Assembly: GCA_003223995.1 (NCBI GenBank) | Contig: QHYA01000056.1 | Location: forward strand, 1-6,183 | Reading direction: 5' to 3' | Length of the DNA stretch: 6,183 nucleotides | Source of the DNA: Acidobacteriota bacterium | GTDB taxonomy: Bacteria; Acidobacteriota; Polarisedimenticolia; QHYA01 | Part shown: piece by piece, positions 1 through 6,041 of the stretch | Layout: each line of letters begins with the position of its first letter | Numbering within the stretch: position 1 is the stretch's first letter | Made by a program: the position numbers and the translations under genes | Notes under the pieces: generated by a model | Database searches by the model: none | Seen by the model: only the letters and a program-made list of their open reading frames with translations | Told to the model about the DNA's origin: nothing

Positions 1-36
1 ATTCATCCGGAACTCCCCCACCGGCGCACTTGCCAT
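1..36 (-). CDS. 5' end of a possible downstream gene (partial)
   Basis: An ATG at 34-36 on the minus strand opens a frame that stays open to the window edge, giving only MASAPVGEFRMN. An AGGAGG ribosome binding site lies at 49-54, right after the deacetylase stop codon. Its 12-base spacing to this ATG is longer than ideal. The 18-base gap to the upstream gene suggests the last visible member of the same transcript. Twelve residues are too few to name a product, and the true start could lie outside the window. Confidence 0.35.
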   Translation of the reverse strand, partial: MASAPVGEFRMN

Positions 37-54
37 GAAGGTGGTCGGCCTCCT

Positions 55-1002
55 TCAGTCCTGTAGAAGGGCCCGGAGGTGGGACTCGACGCTGAGGGGC
101 ATCGCCACCGGATGGTAGCCCCCCTCGAGCAGCGAGATCACCCCGACGGCCGATGATTCCTCGGCGATCCTGCGGACGATCCGCGTCATCTCGCCGTACA
201 TCCCTTCCGTGAGCTGGATCTCGCCGAGGGGATCGTCCCGGTGGGCGTCGAATCCGGCCGAGACGAGCACCGCCTCGGGGCGGAAAGCAAGAGCCGCTGG
301 CAGCAGGACTTGCTCGAAAGCCCGGCGGTATTCGGCGTCCCCCGACCCCGCCCGCATCGGCACGTTCAAGGTCGCCCCCACTCCCGCTCCCTCCCCCTTC
401 TCGCTTGCGGCGCCCGTCCCCGGATAGTGCGGATACTGATGGGTGCTGAAATAGAAGACATCGGCGTCCTTCTCGAAAGCATGCTGCGACCCGTTTCCAT
501 GATGGACGTCCCAGTCCACGATCAGGATGCGCCGCAGCCCGTGCCTTTTCTGGAGGTAGCGCGCCGCGATGGCAGCGTTGTTGAAGAGGCAGAAGCCCAT
601 TGCCAGAGCGTGCTCGGCGTGGTGACCCGGTGGGCGCATGGCGGCGAAGCCGGCCGAGGCCTTTCCCGACACGACCGCGTCGCACAGCTTCAGGGCCGCC
701 CCGGCTGCATGGAGCGCCGCCCCATAGGAGCCAGGGCTGATCTCCGTGTCCATGGAATCGATGACCGGCTCCGACCGGAGGCAGGTCTGCTCCACGCGCC
801 GGATGTATGCGGGCTCGTGCACCAGCTCGATCCATTCCGGGCCGGCTGGCTGGGCCTGGATCGGGATAAGCTGCTCGAGCAACCCGCACCGCCGCAGGTG
901 CGCGAGGATCAGCTCCACGCGCTCGGGGCGCTCCGGGTGGTGGGGGCCTGTCAGGTGCTTCGGGCTCTCTTCGTCCGCGGTGGCCAGAGCGACGCGTCGC
1001 AT
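55..1002 (-). CDS. Histone deacetylase family protein (class II HDAC-like amidohydrolase)
   Basis: A 315-residue zinc-dependent deacetylase of the arginase/deacetylase fold; the bacterial family includes AcuC, acetylpolyamine amidohydrolases and HDAC6-like enzymes. Visible motifs (numbering from the chosen start) are HPERPER near 22-28; RPPGHHA with the catalytic His pair at 127-128; MGFCLFNN; DWDVHHGNG with expected zinc ligands D165 and H167; a STHQYPHYPGTG segment; SAGFDAHRDDPLG with the third ligand D252; and LEGGYHP with the transition-state Tyr at 296. All key residues are present, so it should be active. The GFDAHRDDPLG form resembles class II enzymes. The substrate (protein acetyl-lysine, acetylpolyamine or other acyl amide) cannot be read from sequence. 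The frame extends upstream to 1146, but those 48 residues overlap lolA and look unlike the family, so the ATG at 1000-1002 is preferred. It follows lolA by 28 bases with no clear Shine-Dalgarno sequence, suggesting translational coupling. No signal peptide, so cytoplasmic. Confidence 0.93.
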   Translation of the reverse strand: MRRVALATADEESPKHLTGPHHPERPERVELILAHLRRCGLLEQLIPIQAQPAGPEWIELVHEPAYIRRVEQTCLRSEPVIDSMDTEISPGSYGAALHAAGAALKLCDAVVSGKASAGFAAMRPPGHHAEHALAMGFCLFNNAAIAARYLQKRHGLRRILIVDWDVHHGNGSQHAFEKDADVFYFSTHQYPHYPGTGAASEKGEGAGVGATLNVPMRAGSGDAEYRRAFEQVLLPAALAFRPEAVLVSAGFDAHRDDPLGEIQLTEGMYGEMTRIVRRIAEESSAVGVISLLEGGYHPVAMPLSVESHLRALLQD

Positions 1003-1019
1003 CGTGACAGAGCGATGCG
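998..1019 (-). promoter_or_regulatory. Inverted repeat containing the deacetylase start codon
   Basis: A perfect 7-base inverted repeat (CGCATCG / CGATGCG) with an 8-base loop. On the minus-strand transcript the 3' arm contains the deacetylase ATG. No Shine-Dalgarno sequence is seen upstream of this ATG. The structure could hide the start codon until ribosomes finishing lolA, whose stop is 12 bases upstream of the hairpin, melt it. That role is inference. Confidence 0.35.
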
Positions 1020-1030
1020 CGAGGCGGGAG

Positions 1031-1804
1031 TTAGGAAGCTCCCTTGCTGGAGCCGAGACCAGTGAAGGTGTTCTGGATCTTGACGTCCGGCGGCAGGTCG
1101 ATCCGGTAGGTCGCCTCGTCGATGACCCCGTTGACCTGGGTGTCATCGAACGCGAGCGTCGTCTTGTCGCCGTCCTTCTCGAAGTACTGCATGCGCAGCG
1201 GCAGAAAGCTCTTGCTGTCGATCCAGAACCGCACTTCCTCGATGCGCTTCCTGATCATCCGCCTCCGCGGGGAAAGGACCAGCTCGTAGATCCCTTGCCG
1301 GGGGCCGGGCTCGGACAGAGAAAGCTCGTAGTATTTCTTCAGGTCCTCCGAGACCTGCCCGATGCCGAAGACCTTGAGCAAGCGGCTCTGGTAGCGGCTG
1401 ATGTCCAGCTTCTCGGCCCGCTTCTCTTCCGGATAGTAGGCGAGCAGCTCGTCGCGGCTGATCAGGAACGCCTTCGGCGTCGGGTCGGTGTACTCCCAGA
1501 GAACGTCATTGGGCCGGGTATAGTAGAACTTTCCCTTCGACACGACCGGATCTCTCAGGAGCCTCAGCTCCTTGGTCTCGGTGAAATTCGCCGTCATCGT
1601 GCGGACCTGGGCCTGGACCTCGTCGAAGCGTTTGAGGATCTCATCGAGAGTCCTCGCACGGCTGGTCCCTTCGCCTTGCGGGGCAGACGCGGCCCCATGG
1701 CGCGCGGCAGCGCTCGCCGCCGGGGCGATCCAGAGGGCCGCCAGCAGAAGGCCTGCGGCCGCGCGCTTCATTCTCTTGGTCAACAAGGATCGCACCGATC
1801 GCAC
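1031..1804 (-). CDS. lolA: LolA-like outer-membrane lipoprotein carrier protein
   Basis: A 257-residue protein predicted to be a periplasmic lipoprotein chaperone. LolA accepts lipoproteins from the LolCDE transporter in the inner membrane and carries them to the outer membrane. The N-terminus is a classical Sec signal peptide: basic residues to about 14, hydrophobic core AAAGLLLAALWIAPAA, cleavage probably after ASA near residue 32. A short Ala/Gly-rich linker follows. From about 52 to 245 is the LolA-type fold, with QVRTMTANFTET, a KGKFYYTRPNDVLWEY block, FWIDSKSFLPLRMQYFE and the closing IDLPPDVKIQNTF. The GTG start at 1804 is chosen because a strong AGGGGAG (1811-1817) sits 6 bases upstream. 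An ATG at 1771, 11 codons in, would also keep the signal peptide. It begins 94 bases after the HD-GYP gene, with a candidate promoter in between. Many diderms outside Gammaproteobacteria have LolA-like proteins without recognisable LolB; no partner gene is visible here. Confidence 0.88.
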   Translation of the reverse strand: MRSVRSLLTKRMKRAAAGLLLAALWIAPAASAAARHGAASAPQGEGTSRARTLDEILKRFDEVQAQVRTMTANFTETKELRLLRDPVVSKGKFYYTRPNDVLWEYTDPTPKAFLISRDELLAYYPEEKRAEKLDISRYQSRLLKVFGIGQVSEDLKKYYELSLSEPGPRQGIYELVLSPRRRMIRKRIEEVRFWIDSKSFLPLRMQYFEKDGDKTTLAFDDTQVNGVIDEATYRIDLPPDVKIQNTFTGLGSSKGAS

Positions 1805-1810
1805 GTCAAT

Positions 1811-1817
1811 CTCCCCT
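1811..1817 (-). promoter_or_regulatory. Ribosome binding site of lolA
   Basis: AGGGGAG on the minus strand, 6 bases before the GTG at 1802-1804. It decides the start in favour of this GTG over the internal ATG at 1769-1771, which has only a weak AAGAGA upstream. Confidence 0.6.
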
Positions 1818-1836
1818 CGCGGAGAAAAAACCCTGG

Positions 1837-1854
1837 CAGTCTAACACATCCCGG
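1837..1854 (-). promoter_or_regulatory. Candidate lolA promoter (-10 region TAGACT)
   Basis: The minus strand reads CCGGGATGTGTTAGACTG. TAGACT (1838-1843) fits a TANNNT -10 box and is preceded by TGT, an extended -10. No good -35 box is visible at 16-18 bases. The same string with three central mismatches occurs upstream of polA (5900-5917), which supports a functional element. Transcription would start near 1831, leaving a leader of about 27 bases that contains the ribosome binding site. This would let lolA and the deacetylase be expressed independently of the genes upstream. Confidence 0.45.
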
Positions 1855-1898
1855 AAATCCCGCCAGAAGGAAACGGCGCGGAACAGGCGGAGGTCCGT

Positions 1899-3005
1899 TC
1901 AAGAGGATATCGGCGCGAACAGGTTGAGGGCCACCTTGGATTCCGCCTCCAGGATGCGGCGGCGGACGTCGTCCCGGATCTCCTCCCATCGGCTCCTGGG
2001 AATCGAGAGGAAGGCCTGCACGACCTTGGGGTCGAACTGTGTTCCGGAGTAATCGATGATCTCCTGCCGCGCCACCTCGTAAGGAAGCCCCGTCCGGTAG
2101 GGCCGGGTCGATGTCATGGCGTCGAAAGTGTCGGCGACGGCGAAGACCCGCGCCCCCAGAGGGATCCTCTCCCCCTTGAGGCCCCGCGGATAGCCGCTGC
2201 CGTCGAACTTCTCCTGATGGCAGACGACGATCTCCCTCGCCGGCTCGAGGAACTTGATCCCGGCCAGCATGTTGTATCCGAGCTCCGGGTGGCGCTTCAT
2301 GACTTCCCATTCGGAAGAGTCGAGCTTGCCCGGCTTGCGCAGGATCGCGTCCGGGATGCCGATCTTGCCGATATCGTGGAGCAACGCCCCGCGCCGGATT
2401 TCCGTCAGCTCAGGCTCCCGGACATCCATCCTCACCGCGATCTCCACCGTGTACTCGACCACCCTGAGGGAGTGCCCCTGGGTCTCCGTGTCTCTCATGT
2501 CGAGCGCCTGCATGAGAGCCTCCAGGGTCGCCTGGTAGGTATCCTGGATCTCCTGGCAGGCGGTCCGCAGCTCCCTGGTGCGTTCGGCGACCCTCATCTC
2601 GAGCTGCTGCTGGTAGGAGCGGTTCTCCTGAATCAGACGCCTCTTTTCCCAGGTGCGCTCGACGATGATCTTGACCTCCTCGAGATTGAACGGTTTGGTG
2701 AGGTAATCGCTGGCGCCCAGTCGGATAGCCTGGATCGCCGTCGAGACGTCCACGACGCCCGTCACCATCACCACGTCGATGTCCGGATTGTGCGACTTGA
2801 TGGCCCGAAGCAGCTCGACTCCCGTCTGCCCCGGCATCTCGATGTCCGACAGGACAAGGTCGATCCTTCCCTGGCGGGCCTTCGTGAGGGCCTCGGCCCC
2901 GTTGGAAGCGGCCGCGCACCGATAGCCGGCGCTCTCGAGACCCTCCACCAGGATCTCGCGGGCAGCTCTATCGTCGTCAACGACAAGAATCCTGGGAAGG
3001 ATCAC
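1899..3005 (-). CDS. Response regulator with HD-GYP domain (probable cyclic-di-GMP phosphodiesterase)
   Basis: A 368-residue cytoplasmic two-domain protein of the RpfG-like type. Residues 3-120 form a CheY-like receiver: acidic pocket D10-D12, phosphoacceptor D54 in LVLSDIEMPG, T82 and K104 in LTKPF, all intact. Residues about 112-160 are a charged helical, probably coiled-coil, linker. Residues about 160-335 are an HD-GYP domain, which hydrolyses c-di-GMP in characterised members. Expected metal-site residues are present: E174 and H178 (ETQGHS), H210-D211 and K214 (LLHDIGKIG), H239, H263 and D292, plus the GYP signature at 271-273. The second His of the usual HHE is Gln (Q264). The start is GTG at 3003-3005, with GGAGGG 8 bases upstream. 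The frame continues to 3164, but that part overlaps the end of polA and is not receiver-like. No histidine kinase is adjacent, so its partner is unknown. It follows polA by 103 bases and precedes lolA by 94. Confidence 0.93.
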   Translation of the reverse strand: MILPRILVVDDDRAAREILVEGLESAGYRCAAASNGAEALTKARQGRIDLVLSDIEMPGQTGVELLRAIKSHNPDIDVVMVTGVVDVSTAIQAIRLGASDYLTKPFNLEEVKIIVERTWEKRRLIQENRSYQQQLEMRVAERTRELRTACQEIQDTYQATLEALMQALDMRDTETQGHSLRVVEYTVEIAVRMDVREPELTEIRRGALLHDIGKIGIPDAILRKPGKLDSSEWEVMKRHPELGYNMLAGIKFLEPAREIVVCHQEKFDGSGYPRGLKGERIPLGARVFAVADTFDAMTSTRPYRTGLPYEVARQEIIDYSGTQFDPKVVQAFLSIPRSRWEEIRDDVRRRILEAESKVALNLFAPISS

Positions 3006-3013
3006 GCGAGAAT

Positions 3014-3019
3014 CCCTCC
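3014..3019 (-). promoter_or_regulatory. Ribosome binding site of the HD-GYP regulator
   Basis: GGAGGG on the minus strand, 8 bases before the GTG at 3003-3005. It supports this start over the long upstream extension of the frame. A strong hairpin ends 2 bases upstream of it. Confidence 0.6.
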
Positions 3020-3021
3020 AC

Positions 3022-3047
3022 CCTCCGTCGGGGGGGCCCGCCGGAGG
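3022..3047 (-). promoter_or_regulatory. Strong hairpin just upstream of the HD-GYP ribosome binding site
   Basis: On the minus strand CCTCCG, G, CGGG, loop CCCC, CCCG, A, CGGAGG fold into a 10-base-pair GC-rich stem with one G/A mismatch and a four-base loop. No T-run follows, so it is not a standard intrinsic terminator for polA. The 5' arm is preceded by a further CCT (3048-3050), so its CCTCC could alternatively pair with the GGAGGG ribosome binding site. It may affect translation, stabilise the 5' end of a processed transcript, or do nothing. Confidence 0.4.
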
Positions 3048-3067
3048 AGGAAATGCGCGGATGCAAA

Positions 3068-3073
3068 ATATAG
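3068..3073 (-). promoter_or_regulatory. Possible -10 box for the HD-GYP regulator
   Basis: A short A/T island in a very GC-rich gap reads GCTATATTTTGC on the minus strand, and TATATT resembles a -10 box. No convincing -35 box is found 16-18 bases upstream (GTGGCG is the nearest). The gap of 103 bases after polA is long enough for a separate promoter. Weak evidence. Confidence 0.22.
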
Positions 3074-3108
3074 CTCCAGAGGCGGAGGGCGCCACCGGCC
3101 CGCCGCCC

Positions 3109-5886
3109 CTACTTCGCTTCCAGCCAGTTGTCCCCTTCCTTGATCTCCACATGGAGAGGGACATTCAGCTCGTGGACGTTCTCCATCTCGTGGCGAAGCA
3201 GCTCGCGGAGGGCCGGCACCTCTTCGGGCGGGGTTTCCAGGACAAGCTCATCGTGGACCTGGATCAGCATGCGGGCCGCGCGCCCCTCTCTTCCGAGCCT
3301 TCCGTGGAGGCTGGCCATCGCCATCTTGATGAGGTCGGCGGCGGTGCCCTGGATCGTCATGTTGACCGCGGCCCGCAGGGCCTGCTGCCGGATGTTGAAG
3401 TTGGACGACTTGACCTCGGGGAACCGCCGGAGTCTGCCGAACAGCGTTCGCGTCTCGCCGGTTTTCTCCGCCCGCGCCATCGTCTCGTCGATGTAGCGGC
3501 GCACGGAGCTGTAGCGGTTGAAATAGGCGCTGATGAAGCGCCGCGCCTCTTCCCGCGGGATCCCGAGCTCCCGGGAGAGACGGAAGTCGCCCATGCCGTA
3601 GACGATGCCGAAGTTCACGGTCTTGGCCGCCCGCCGCTGGTCCGCGGTCACCTCCTCGTAGGGCACGCCAAAGATCCTGGCGGCCGTGCTGCGATGGATG
3701 TCCTCTCCGGAGAGGAAGGCCTCGCGGAAAGCCTCGTCGCCGGACATGTGCGCCAGCACCCTCAGCTCGATCTGCGAGTAGTCCGCGCAGACCAGCCTCC
3801 ATCCCTCCTCGGGAAGGAAGGCCCGCCGGATCCGCCGCCCCAGCTCGGTCCTGATCGGCACGTTCTGCAGGTTGGGGTCCGAGGAGGAGAGTCTCCCGCT
3901 CGCCGCCCCGGTCTGATTGAAGGAGGCATGGACCCGGCCCGTGGCGGGATTCACGAGGCGTGGCAAGGCGTCCGCGTACGTGCCGCGCAGCTTCGAGACC
4001 ATGCGGTAGTCGCGGATCTTCGCCGGCAGCGCGTGCAGGTCGGCCAGAGCTTCCAGGTCCTCGTCCCTCGTGGAGAAGGCGCGCGTCTTGACCGTCCGCC
4101 CCACGGGCTTCAGGCCGATCTCCTCGAAGAGAACTTTCCGGAGCTGGATCGGCGAATCGAGATTGAAGGGGTGACCGGCGATGGCGTAAGCCTCCTGGGA
4201 GATCCTCTCCATCTCCCGCTCCAGGTCGCTGGAGAAGTTCCTGAGATAGGCGATGTCGATGCGGACCCCGACCCTCTCCATCTCTTCGAGAACCTCGATC
4301 AGCGGCATCTCGATCGTCTCGAGCAGCTCCAGCAGGTTCTCCTGGCGCAATCGCTCCCGCAGGACCGGCTCGAGCCGGCCGGTCGCGTCCGTCAGAGCGC
4401 TGGAGAAACGGGCCGCCCGCTCGATTTCGCCCCCTCCTTCCTCTCCCTCCTGCACTGGCTCCGCCGCAGGGGCTCCCTCCTCCCCGAGGTAGTCCCGCGC
4501 CAGCGCCTCGAGCTGATAGGAGCGGCGGTCGGGTTCCAGGAGATAGGAGGCGACCATGGTGTCGAAGGAAAGCCCCGCGACCTGCATCCCTGCCCCGCGC
4601 AGCGCGCTCAGCTCGCGCTTGAGGTTGTGTCCGATCTTCCGGACCCGGGGATCGGCCAGCAGCGGCGCCAGCGCCTCGGCCACCGCGCGCCACGAGGGCT
4701 GGCCTGGCGCGCCGAAAAGGGAATGGTCCAGAGGGATGTAGACCGCCTCGTGCGGGTGCCCCGACAGAGAGATCCCGACGATGCCTGCCTGCCGGAGATC
4801 GATTGACGCCGCAGCCGGGAGCGAGGAGGCCGGGGAGCCCGCGGCGGTCTCGACGCGCAGGCAGACCTGCCCCGCTTCCGCAGCCTCGCGGACGAATCCC
4901 GAGATCTCCGTTGCTCGGGAGAGGACCCGGTACCGGACTGGCGGAGCCGCCGGCCGCTCCACGCTGGAAACCTCGGGACCTCCGGCGTACTTCTCCAGCA
5001 TCGAACGGAATTCCAGCCGCGTGAAGATCTCCCTCGCCAGGGTCCTGTCCGGCTCGGAGACCGTCAATGCTTCCAGGTCGACCTGGATCGGAGCATCCGT
5101 GCGGATCCGGGCCAGCTCGCGCGACAGCCGGGCTCTGTCGGCGTACTGCTCGAGCGCCGCCCGTTGGACTTTCCTGGGGATCTCGCCAGCGCGGGCGATG
5201 AGCTTCTCCAGCGAGCCGAACTGCCGCACGAGCTCCTTCGCCCCCTTCTCTCCGATACCGGGCACTCCCGGGATGTTGTCCGTCGTGTCACCCATCAACG
5301 CCAACACGTCGGGCACCTGCTCGGGGCGAACGCCGAACTCCTTTTCCACGATCTCGGCGTCCATGACGAGGTTGTCCTTGTGCGGATTGAGGATCCGCAC
5401 GCCGTCCCCGACGAGCTGGAACAGGTCCTTGTCGGCCGTGACGATCATGACGGGCAGGTTCATCTCGGAGGCCTGAAGGGCCAGCGTTCCGATGATGTCG
5501 TCCGCCTCGTAGCCCGGCAGCTCCAGAATCGGAAAACCGAAGGCTTCGCAGATCTTCCGGCACCAGGGGAACTGCTCCAGAAGCTCCGGCGGAACCTCCG
5601 GCCTCGTCGCCTTGTAACCTGCCATTGCCGCGGCCGCCTCGGGGTGCTGCTCGACGTACCGGTCGTACTCGCCGTGACGGAGGGTTGGCCCTTCGGGATC
5701 GAAGGCCACTCCGAGGTAGCGGGGAGAATGGCTCTGGAGGATCGACAGGAGAATCCTCGTGAAGATGTAAGTCGCCTTCGTCGGGGTCCCGTCGCGGGCG
5801 CGCATCTCCGGAACTCCGCGCGCGTGGAAGGCACGGAAGATGTTGTAAGTGCCGTCCACCAGGTACAGGGTGTCTCCCTCTGCCAT
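3109..5886 (-). CDS. polA: DNA polymerase I
   Basis: A 925-residue Pol I (E. coli has 928) that fills repair gaps and removes RNA primers. Residues 1-300 are the 5' nuclease: D11, D63, E127/D129/D130 (GYEADD), D152/D154 (TADKD) and a helix-hairpin-helix region around GDTTDNIPGVPGIGEKGA, 198-216. Residues about 315-515 match the 3'-5' exonuclease fold, but its catalytic residues are mostly replaced: R344, E425, F494 and L498 stand where E. coli has D355, D424, Y497 and D501; only E346 (E357) remains. An acidic Gly/Glu stretch at 469-489 replaces the usual segment between the second and third exonuclease motifs. Residues about 516-925 are the polymerase, with motif A DYSQIE (D702, E707), motif B R751/K755/F759/Y763 and motif C VHDE (D879, E880) intact. 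A 14-residue insertion (78-91) precedes the conserved YKATR of the 5' nuclease. The ATG at 5886 gives the normal N-terminus, with an in-frame stop five codons upstream and no Shine-Dalgarno sequence. Polymerase and flap nuclease should be active; proofreading is probably lost. Confidence 0.97.
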   Translation of the reverse strand: MAEGDTLYLVDGTYNIFRAFHARGVPEMRARDGTPTKATYIFTRILLSILQSHSPRYLGVAFDPEGPTLRHGEYDRYVEQHPEAAAAMAGYKATRPEVPPELLEQFPWCRKICEAFGFPILELPGYEADDIIGTLALQASEMNLPVMIVTADKDLFQLVGDGVRILNPHKDNLVMDAEIVEKEFGVRPEQVPDVLALMGDTTDNIPGVPGIGEKGAKELVRQFGSLEKLIARAGEIPRKVQRAALEQYADRARLSRELARIRTDAPIQVDLEALTVSEPDRTLAREIFTRLEFRSMLEKYAGGPEVSSVERPAAPPVRYRVLSRATEISGFVREAAEAGQVCLRVETAAGSPASSLPAAASIDLRQAGIVGISLSGHPHEAVYIPLDHSLFGAPGQPSWRAVAEALAPLLADPRVRKIGHNLKRELSALRGAGMQVAGLSFDTMVASYLLEPDRRSYQLEALARDYLGEEGAPAAEPVQEGEEGGGEIERAARFSSALTDATGRLEPVLRERLRQENLLELLETIEMPLIEVLEEMERVGVRIDIAYLRNFSSDLEREMERISQEAYAIAGHPFNLDSPIQLRKVLFEEIGLKPVGRTVKTRAFSTRDEDLEALADLHALPAKIRDYRMVSKLRGTYADALPRLVNPATGRVHASFNQTGAASGRLSSSDPNLQNVPIRTELGRRIRRAFLPEEGWRLVCADYSQIELRVLAHMSGDEAFREAFLSGEDIHRSTAARIFGVPYEEVTADQRRAAKTVNFGIVYGMGDFRLSRELGIPREEARRFISAYFNRYSSVRRYIDETMARAEKTGETRTLFGRLRRFPEVKSSNFNIRQQALRAAVNMTIQGTAADLIKMAMASLHGRLGREGRAARMLIQVHDELVLETPPEEVPALRELLRHEMENVHELNVPLHVEIKEGDNWLEAK

Positions 5887-5899
5887 CGTTGTGTGAGGT

Positions 5900-5917
5900 C
5901 AGTCTACACCATCCCGG
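5900..5917 (-). promoter_or_regulatory. Candidate polA promoter (-10 region TAGACT)
   Basis: The minus strand reads CCGGGATGGTGTAGACTG, matching the sequence upstream of lolA at 15 of 18 positions. The putative -10 box TAGACT is at 5901-5906. No clear -35 box is seen. A start about 7 bases downstream would leave only some 7-8 bases before the polA ATG, consistent with the missing Shine-Dalgarno sequence. Confidence 0.45.
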
Positions 5918-5938
5918 CCGTCCTACCTTGTTGATGAC

Positions 5939-5953
5939 GCGTGAGGCTCGCGC
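5939..5953. promoter_or_regulatory. Imperfect palindrome in the polA-aceB divergent region
   Basis: GCGTGAG-G-CTCGCGC forms two 7-base half-sites around one central base with one mismatched pair. It lies between the candidate polA promoter and the candidate aceB -35 box at 5971, a place where a regulator could act on either gene. No known operator is recognised, and short palindromes occur by chance in GC-rich DNA. Confidence 0.2.
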
Positions 5954-5970
5954 CAGTTCCCCCGCTCTTC

Positions 5971-5999
5971 TGGACTCGACCTCGCTCCATATGTATGTT
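5971..5999 (+). promoter_or_regulatory. Candidate aceB promoter
   Basis: TGGACT (5971-5976) and TATGTT (5994-5999) each match 4 of 6 positions of the sigma-70 -35 and -10 consensus, with an ideal 17-base spacer. The -10 lies in an A/T-rich patch (CATATGTATGTTG) that is unusual in this window. Transcription would start near 6006, giving a leader of about 44 bases with the ribosome binding site in it. Confidence 0.4.
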
Positions 6000-6036
6000 G
6001 AGACCGTCACGTCGGAACGAGGCTTTACGCGAGAAC

Positions 6037-6041
6037 GAGGA
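6037..6041 (+). promoter_or_regulatory. Ribosome binding site of aceB
   Basis: GAGGA ends 8 bases before the ATG at 6050, a normal spacing. It supports this start for the plus-strand gene. Confidence 0.5.

Noticed and set aside
1003..1146. N-terminal extension of the deacetylase frame by 48 residues
   Set aside because: It overlaps the 3' end of lolA, is rich in Arg, Ser and Thr, and does not resemble the family N-terminus, which starts normally at the ATG at 1002.
1825..1865. Possible intrinsic terminator between the HD-GYP gene and lolA
   Set aside because: A T6 run on the minus strand follows a CTGGC/GCCAG pair, but the stem is only 5 bp with a 24-base loop. The run sits in the predicted lolA leader, so a terminator is not convincing.
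746..1927. A 393-codon plus-strand open frame
   Set aside because: Antisense to the deacetylase and lolA, crossing their boundary and the following gap, with no recognisable motifs. It is a shadow of high-GC coding sequence.
3063..3080. Sigma-54-like GG...GC element upstream of the HD-GYP gene
   Set aside because: TGGAGCTATATTTTGC looks similar, but 11 bases separate GG and GC instead of the strictly required 10, and the TGGCAC core is missing.
3006..3164. N-terminal extension of the HD-GYP regulator frame by 53 residues
   Set aside because: It overlaps the end of polA and lacks any domain. The GTG at 3005 has a good ribosome binding site and places the receiver domain at the usual position.
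3248..4693. A 481-codon minus-strand frame inside polA
   Set aside because: A frame-shifted reading of polA with Arg/Gly/Ala-rich translation. polA itself is intact throughout, so this is not a frameshift remnant.
3061..4806. A 581-codon open frame on the plus strand
   Set aside because: It lies wholly antisense to polA apart from the first few dozen bases. The polA protein matches its family across the same DNA, while this translation is a low-complexity Arg/Leu/Pro/Asp-rich product typical of the reverse strand of GC-rich genes.
5887..6010. Minus-strand frame starting at 6010 upstream of polA
   Set aside because: It runs into polA in a different frame and turns Arg/Gly-rich. The first 40 residues match nothing I recognise, and no ribosome binding site is seen.
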